Shown here in pieces: positions 6,235-9,951 of a DNA stretch of 9,951 nucleotides. Below the pieces are notes generated by a model. It was given only the letters and a program-made list of their open reading frames with translations. It searched no databases and had not been told where the DNA came from. How positions within the stretch are numbered: the stretch's first letter is position 1; each line of letters opens with the position of its first letter. This DNA comes from JBBQTU01 sp038213005 (GTDB taxonomy: Bacteria; Planctomycetota; Phycisphaerae; Tepidisphaerales; Tepidisphaeraceae), in contig JBBQTU010000162.1 in assembly GCA_038213005.1 (NCBI GenBank), positions 1 through 9,951 on the forward strand, read 5' to 3'. The translations under genes were made by a program, and so were the position numbers.

Positions 6235-6885
6235 ATGACACGCACGCTTGGTGTTTCAATCATCGTAACTCTGCTTGGCGGCAGCCTGTTGGCGGCCGAC
6301 GCGGCAGAACCTACCAAAGGGGAGCAATCCATGGCTACCACGCAACCTTCAGCATCCGTGCGCAAGGCCGGCGAAAAGGCGCCCGCATTCACGCTGGATT
6401 CCACCAGCGGCAAGCCAATCCGTCTGAGCGACTTTGCCGGCAAGACCGTCATCCTCTACTTCTATCCCAAGGCCGACACGCCGGGTTGCACCCGCGAAGC
6501 TTGCGGATTCCGCGACGCCCAGGCCGAATACCACAAACGCGGCTTTGTGGTGCTGGGCATCAGCCCCGACCCATTGGCCGATGTGGAGAAATTCGCGACA
6601 AAATACAGCCTGAACTTCACGCTGCTGGCCGACACGGACCATGCCATTGCTGAAAAATACGGCGTCTGGCAGAAGAAGACCATGGCGGGACGGGAATTCA
6701 TAGCCGCGGCTCGAACCACCTTCATCATTGGCCCCGACGGGACGATCCTTCACACCTTCGAGAACGTCAAGCCCGACGGACACGATCAGGAAGTGCTGGA
6801 ATGGCTGGCCCAGAGCTCGCAATGGTCCGGCCCGGTACACGGGCAGGATTCACGCGATGTTGGGCATTCCCACACCGGCCGCTAA
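6235..6885 (+). CDS. bcp: PrxQ/Bcp-type peroxiredoxin with optional signal peptide
   Basis: This is a thioredoxin-fold peroxidase that reduces hydrogen peroxide and organic hydroperoxides with electrons from thioredoxin-like partners. From ATG 6235 it has 216 residues. PGCTREAC carries the peroxidatic Cys85 and, five residues later, the resolving Cys90, the C-x4-C arrangement of PrxQ/Bcp. Other family marks are the APAFTL segment near residue 50, FYPKADTPGC, and R-T-TF-I-I--DG with the conserved active-site Arg. Two starts are possible. ATG 6235 gives a convincing signal peptide (MTRTLGVSIIVTLLGGSLLAADAAEP, cleavage near residues 24-25, split here only by description) but only a weak ribosome site. 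ATG 6331 has AAAGGGGAG (6316-6324) six bases upstream and gives a 184-residue cytoplasmic form starting MATTQPS, close to the usual Bcp length plus a tail. About 23 residues after EVLEWLAQ exceed the normal family end. It follows the terminator of cassette B and is probably its own unit. Confidence 0.9.
   Translation: MTRTLGVSIIVTLLGGSLLAADAAEPTKGEQSMATTQPSASVRKAGEKAPAFTLDSTSGKPIRLSDFAGKTVILYFYPKADTPGCTREACGFRDAQAEYHKRGFVVLGISPDPLADVEKFATKYSLNFTLLADTDHAIAEKYGVWQKKTMAGREFIAAARTTFIIGPDGTILHTFENVKPDGHDQEVLEWLAQSSQWSGPVHGQDSRDVGHSHTGR
6316..6324 (+). promoter_or_regulatory. Strong internal ribosome binding site in the peroxiredoxin gene
   Basis: AAAGGGGAG lies six bases before the in-frame ATG at 6331, directly after the predicted signal peptide. 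Nothing similar precedes ATG 6235, where the nearest purine run is AAGG at 6218-6221, 13 bases away. It may be the true start or a second start producing a cytoplasmic isoform. Confidence 0.5.
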
Positions 6886-6887
6886 CG

Positions 6888-6896
6888 TGATATAGT
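6888..6896 (+). promoter_or_regulatory. Candidate extended -10 promoter for the DUF2934 gene
   Basis: TG-A-TATAGT at 6888-6896 fits an extended -10 element (TGnTATAAT). No good -35 is seen at normal spacing; TTGGGC at 6860-6865 is too far (25 bases). If active, transcription would begin near 6903 and give a leader of about 113 bases that contains two hairpins. Confidence 0.3.
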
Positions 6897-6903
6897 TAAT
6901 CTC

Positions 6904-6956
6904 GTCCGGGGAGAGCGGACAGCGAACCCTCGCACCGCCGTGCTTGGCATGGCGGT
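6904..6956 (+). promoter_or_regulatory. Structured 5' leader with two hairpins
   Basis: The first hairpin pairs GTCCG (6904-6908) with CGGAC (6916-6920). The second is a ten-pair stem, ACCGCCGTGC (6934-6943) with GCATGGCGGT (6947-6956), containing one G-U pair and a TTG loop. No T-run follows, so neither resembles a terminator for the peroxiredoxin gene. They lie between the candidate promoter and the ribosome site at 7003-7008. I do not recognise a known riboswitch class. Confidence 0.4.
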
Positions 6957-7015
6957 TGCTCTGGCCGAGTCCGCCTGTTTGCTCAAAACATCTATTTTTC
7001 TCAGGGAGTATCGTC

Positions 7016-7291
7016 ATGGCAACCAAGCGTTCAAATAAGAGTCAGACGTCAGCCTCTGTCGGCCAGCCGCCCGCTCCGGGCAATCCGTCATCCGTGCCCG
7101 CCAGCCAGACTCGAGCGGTCAGCAGCTCATTTCCGGGCAATCGCTCGGCCGTGAGCGCCGCGCCACAGGGCGCCCAGGTCGGCCGCGATGCAATCGCCCG
7201 CCGGGCATACGACATATGGAAGTCCGGCAAGGGCGGTACTGAGCTGCAGAACTGGGCACAGGCCGAGAAGGAACTTCGCACCAGCAAGTAG
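7016..7291 (+). CDS. Small DUF2934-type protein
   Basis: This is a 91-residue protein from ATG 7016, chosen because AGGGAG (7003-7008) lies seven bases upstream; the frame opens earlier at 6944 but without a start signal. The first 55 or so residues are Ser/Pro/Ala/Gln-rich with a basic start (MATKRSNKSQ) and look disordered. The C-terminal 35 residues (IARRAYDIWKSGK, then LQNWAQAEKELR) match the pattern of DUF2934: I-x-x-R-A-Y-x-[IL]-W followed by W-x-x-A-E-x-E-L. Family members are short, common in planctomycetes and proteobacteria, and of unknown function. It converges on the large minus-strand gene with a 39-base gap, in which I see no clear terminator. Confidence 0.75.
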   Translation: MATKRSNKSQTSASVGQPPAPGNPSSVPASQTRAVSSSFPGNRSAVSAAPQGAQVGRDAIARRAYDIWKSGKGGTELQNWAQAEKELRTSK

Positions 7292-7330
7292 CGGCTGCCG
7301 GCCAGCGAATGGTGGACGTCGCGGAAGAGC

Positions 7331-9951
7331 CTATTCCTGCCCGAGCTTGCGGTAATACTCTTTCAGCGGCTCGCTCCAGGCGGCCGGAAGTTTCCCTTTC
7401 ATCGCGTCGCCGATGTCCTGCTCCAGTTTGTGGTTGCCGGATGGGGTTGTATCTCGCTGTACCGATATCTCCCCGCCCACCAGCGTGTGGGATGTGTCCA
7501 TCGCATCCAGCAGGACATCGCGGCGGCGCAGGGCGTTCTGATAGCGGTTGCTGTGCAGGTCGCTCTCAACCCGCCGCATGATCGCGATGGATTCCAGCAG
7601 TTTGAAGCTGTCGTATCGTCCGACCTGGTATTGCAGGTTCAGCCGCTCTGCCGAGTTGCGGATCTCGGCCTGCTTCTGCGCCAGGCGTTCCATCTCCTGC
7701 TTGATCTTCGGAGGTACCGGGCCTTCCAGCCCCGCGCCGCCCTGGCCAGAGACTTTGCCGCCGCCGGTGGCGCCGCCGACAGGGTCCTTGCTCTCGTCTT
7801 TGATCTGGCCCTGCTGGAATGCCGTGGGATCCAGCCGCGTCGGCGTGTTGCGCCCGCCCTTGCCGGTGGCCGTCTCCTCGACGAACTCACCCTGGCTCTT
7901 GCCGCTGCGGCCTTCGCCGGCCCGGCCACCCATTTCGTTGTTATTGGGTAACTGATTCCCCGTGACGCCCTTGGCGCTCATGTCGTCGATCGGGCCGTCG
8001 GCCGCATCCCAGCCGGCACCTTTGTCCAGAGAGTCATGCCAGTTGGCATTGGCATCCTCAATGTCGTCGAACAGATCCTCCTGCTGTTCCATCAGCTCGC
8101 CGACCATGTCCTCCAGTTCCTTGGGCAGCTCCGACATCGGCGTGTCGGTCTTCTCGGTCGGGTCTTCCTGCGTCCACTTCTGCCGGTCTGGCGCATTCGC
8201 CAGCCACTTCTCAAGATTCGAACTGACCTCCTTCGCCAGTTCCAGCCCCATCTCCTCCTTCGAGATCGCCATCTCCACAGCCTTGGCCTTGAGCGCATCC
8301 TTCGCCATCGTCACTTCGCTGTAGACCTCCAGCAACTCCTTCATCAGCGACGAATTGGCCATGTCCTGCTCGGCCACATTTGAGAAGTCGCTCACCTTCT
8401 GCTGCATGAAGGCATCCAGCTTCTCCTGGGCCATCTTCAATTCTTCCAACGCCTTCTTGTCCTTGTCGTCGAAGTTGTCCACCGGCTTCTTCGCCAGATT
8501 TGTGGTCTGATCGAGGATTCGCTGCTGCTCCTTGATGAACTCCTTGAGCGCCTCGTCCAGCTTTTTGAACGCCTCGGGCGGCGTGCTGAGGTCGCCCCCC
8601 TGCTTGCTGGTCTGCTGGGTCGACGGCTCAGGCTGCAGTCGCAGCATCGCCAATAGCGTCTCCAGCGTCTGCATGATCCGCCGCTGCCGCGTCTGAAGCT
8701 CGCCCGCGGTCTTCACCTGCTGCTTCTCAACCGGCTCGGCCATCGCCGCTTCGGCCAGGTCGACCGCTTCCTTCGCCACACCGCCAACCATCACCAGCAG
8801 CGTCTTCTGCACGATGCGAGTCTGGTTATCAAACTCAAATGTCTCGGCCGTCGTCTGCATCAACGTGCGCAGGTCCGACTGCCCAAGCTTCACCGCCGGC
8901 AAGCCCGCGCGCCCCTTCATCGCCAGCGTCGTCTCGTGCAGCGTCTGCTGCTGCTTGAGCATCTCCCTCAGACGCTGGCGCAGCCGATCCATCTTCTGCT
9001 GCTCGTCTTTGGCGATCTGCCCGGGATCGCGGAAGCGGATCTCGTATCGCTTGCTCAGCGTCGCCTGCGGCCCGGCATCTTTGCGCAGATAGCTCAGATC
9101 GCGATTGTCCGTCGCCTCAACCTGCAGCCAGACCGACTCACCATGCCTGGCCCATTCGGGCTTCAGTTTCACGACTGCGGAGAACTCCGTCGCCACCGGC
9201 CGCTGCGTCAACGCCTGCGATGCCGCCGCTTCCATCGGCTGATCCGACGAATGCGTCAGCAGCACCCGACCCCCCGACAGCCCATGGTCATCCTTCAGTA
9301 GCGCCTCAACCCGCAGGTCCTGCGTCGGCGCAATCGTCGTGTCCTGCGTCGGCCACTTCATCTCGATCGTCGGCGCGGCATCCTTCGTGCAATGCACCAC
9401 CAGCGGCTCCTGCGGCAGCCGAGCCATGATCTGCCCGGCTCCATCCGTCAGCAGCAGAGAGACCGGCGTGTCGTCGGCGACAGTAATCGTCGCCGTGAAG
9501 CGCTGGCCGTCGGCCGACGCCGTTGCAGCACCCGCCGCCGCCTCACCCGCCTGCAGCATCGCGCCCTTCACCGCCACATCCAGGTCAAATCCCAGTTCCA
9601 CCTTGCTGCCCTCAAGCACGGTGATCGCCGTCTTGCCAAGTTCCTCCGCCTTGATCGCCTGCTTCAAAGGCGCCGCCCGCGTGTAGAGCGGAGGCGCCGC
9701 CGTCACGCTCACCGATGCCAGTTGCACCTGCTTCACCACCTGCACGCGATACCAGCTTGTCTGCGAGTCGCCGATCTCCAGGCGATACTCCAGGGGCTCA
9801 TCCACGTGTTCGATGCGATAGCCGTAATAGGTCTTCCGGTCCGCCGTCGCAGAACTCGACATCGCCGCCGGCGCCACGCCACTTCGCAGCACAACCCGCC
9901 CGGACGCAAGACTGCCCCCTTCGGCGATCGCGCTGATCTCCAGCGACTGCC
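7331..9951 (-). CDS. Large DUF4175-like planctomycete protein of unknown function (N-terminus outside window)
   Basis: The frame is open from the right edge of the window to TAG 7333-7331, giving 872 visible residues. The GTG at 9892 is not a likely start, because the frame continues upstream to the edge (SLEISAIAEGGSLASGRVV) with sensible composition. In order: a beta-rich region of about 300 residues (nt 9949 to about 9050) ending in KRYEIRFRD; long charged segments rich in Gln, Lys and Glu that should be helical or coiled coil (about 9045-8060); a Gly/Asn/Ser-rich linker (about 8015-7715) containing GWDAADGP, MSAKGVTGN and EETATGKGG; then a helical C-terminus ending KEYYRKLGQE. The layout resembles DUF4175-like proteins that I recall from planctomycetes, often near MoxR ATPase and von Willebrand factor A genes; that neighbourhood would lie beyond the right edge. 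The N-terminal part probably holds membrane helices, but none is visible here. The function is unknown. Confidence 0.8.
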   Translation of the reverse strand, partial: QSLEISAIAEGGSLASGRVVLRSGVAPAAMSSSATADRKTYYGYRIEHVDEPLEYRLEIGDSQTSWYRVQVVKQVQLASVSVTAAPPLYTRAAPLKQAIKAEELGKTAITVLEGSKVELGFDLDVAVKGAMLQAGEAAAGAATASADGQRFTATITVADDTPVSLLLTDGAGQIMARLPQEPLVVHCTKDAAPTIEMKWPTQDTTIAPTQDLRVEALLKDDHGLSGGRVLLTHSSDQPMEAAASQALTQRPVATEFSAVVKLKPEWARHGESVWLQVEATDNRDLSYLRKDAGPQATLSKRYEIRFRDPGQIAKDEQQKMDRLRQRLREMLKQQQTLHETTLAMKGRAGLPAVKLGQSDLRTLMQTTAETFEFDNQTRIVQKTLLVMVGGVAKEAVDLAEAAMAEPVEKQQVKTAGELQTRQRRIMQTLETLLAMLRLQPEPSTQQTSKQGGDLSTPPEAFKKLDEALKEFIKEQQRILDQTTNLAKKPVDNFDDKDKKALEELKMAQEKLDAFMQQKVSDFSNVAEQDMANSSLMKELLEVYSEVTMAKDALKAKAVEMAISKEEMGLELAKEVSSNLEKWLANAPDRQKWTQEDPTEKTDTPMSELPKELEDMVGELMEQQEDLFDDIEDANANWHDSLDKGAGWDAADGPIDDMSAKGVTGNQLPNNNEMGGRAGEGRSGKSQGEFVEETATGKGGRNTPTRLDPTAFQQGQIKDESKDPVGGATGGGKVSGQGGAGLEGPVPPKIKQEMERLAQKQAEIRNSAERLNLQYQVGRYDSFKLLESIAIMRRVESDLHSNRYQNALRRRDVLLDAMDTSHTLVGGEISVQRDTTPSGNHKLEQDIGDAMKGKLPAAWSEPLKEYYRKLGQE

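Overview
The window reads as a stretch of a GC-rich bacterial chromosome, most likely from the phylum Planctomycetota (possibly a Phycisphaerae-type lineage). This is an inference from three things: clusters of type II secretion/type IV pilus-like pseudopilins whose tip proteins carry EF-hand loops, a PEP-CTERM sorting-signal remnant, and a very large glutamine-, lysine- and glycine-rich minus-strand protein of a type I associate with planctomycetes. No rRNA, tRNA, CRISPR array or intact insertion sequence was seen.

Positions 1-6056 (plus strand) hold two paralogous minor-pseudopilin cassettes in tandem. Cassette A is cut by the left edge. It contains the C-terminal part of a large GspK/PilX-like protein (1-1134) and a GspJ/PilW-like pseudopilin (1131-1820). 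Cassette B is complete: a GspI/PilV-like pseudopilin (2549-3049), a GspK/PilX-like protein with three EF-hand-type loops and a beta-rich C-terminal domain (about 3172-5346), and a GspJ/PilW-like pseudopilin (5343-6056). The trio matches the I-J-K composition known for the tip complex of type II secretion pseudopili. Junctions are translationally coupled ATGA overlaps, except that the I-to-K junction of cassette B holds nine copies of an 8-bp repeat. A hairpin plus T-run (6112-6159) closes the operon.

The 728-bp gap between the cassettes (1821-2548) contains, on the minus strand, the 3' end of a decayed PEP-CTERM protein gene. Its basic tail is recovered if one C is removed. The gap also holds a short GC-rich hairpin and a sigma70-like promoter (2480-2508) that suits cassette B.

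Positions 6235-7291 (plus strand) encode a PrxQ/Bcp-type peroxiredoxin with two competing starts, one giving a signal peptide and one giving a cytoplasmic protein with a strong ribosome binding site. It is followed by a small DUF2934-type protein whose leader can form two hairpins.

Positions 7331-9951 (minus strand, convergent) carry the C-terminal 872 residues of a large protein that runs past the right edge. It has a beta-rich front part, long charged helical segments, a glycine-rich linker and a conserved-looking C-terminal tail. Its function is unknown to me; it resembles DUF4175-like planctomycete proteins.
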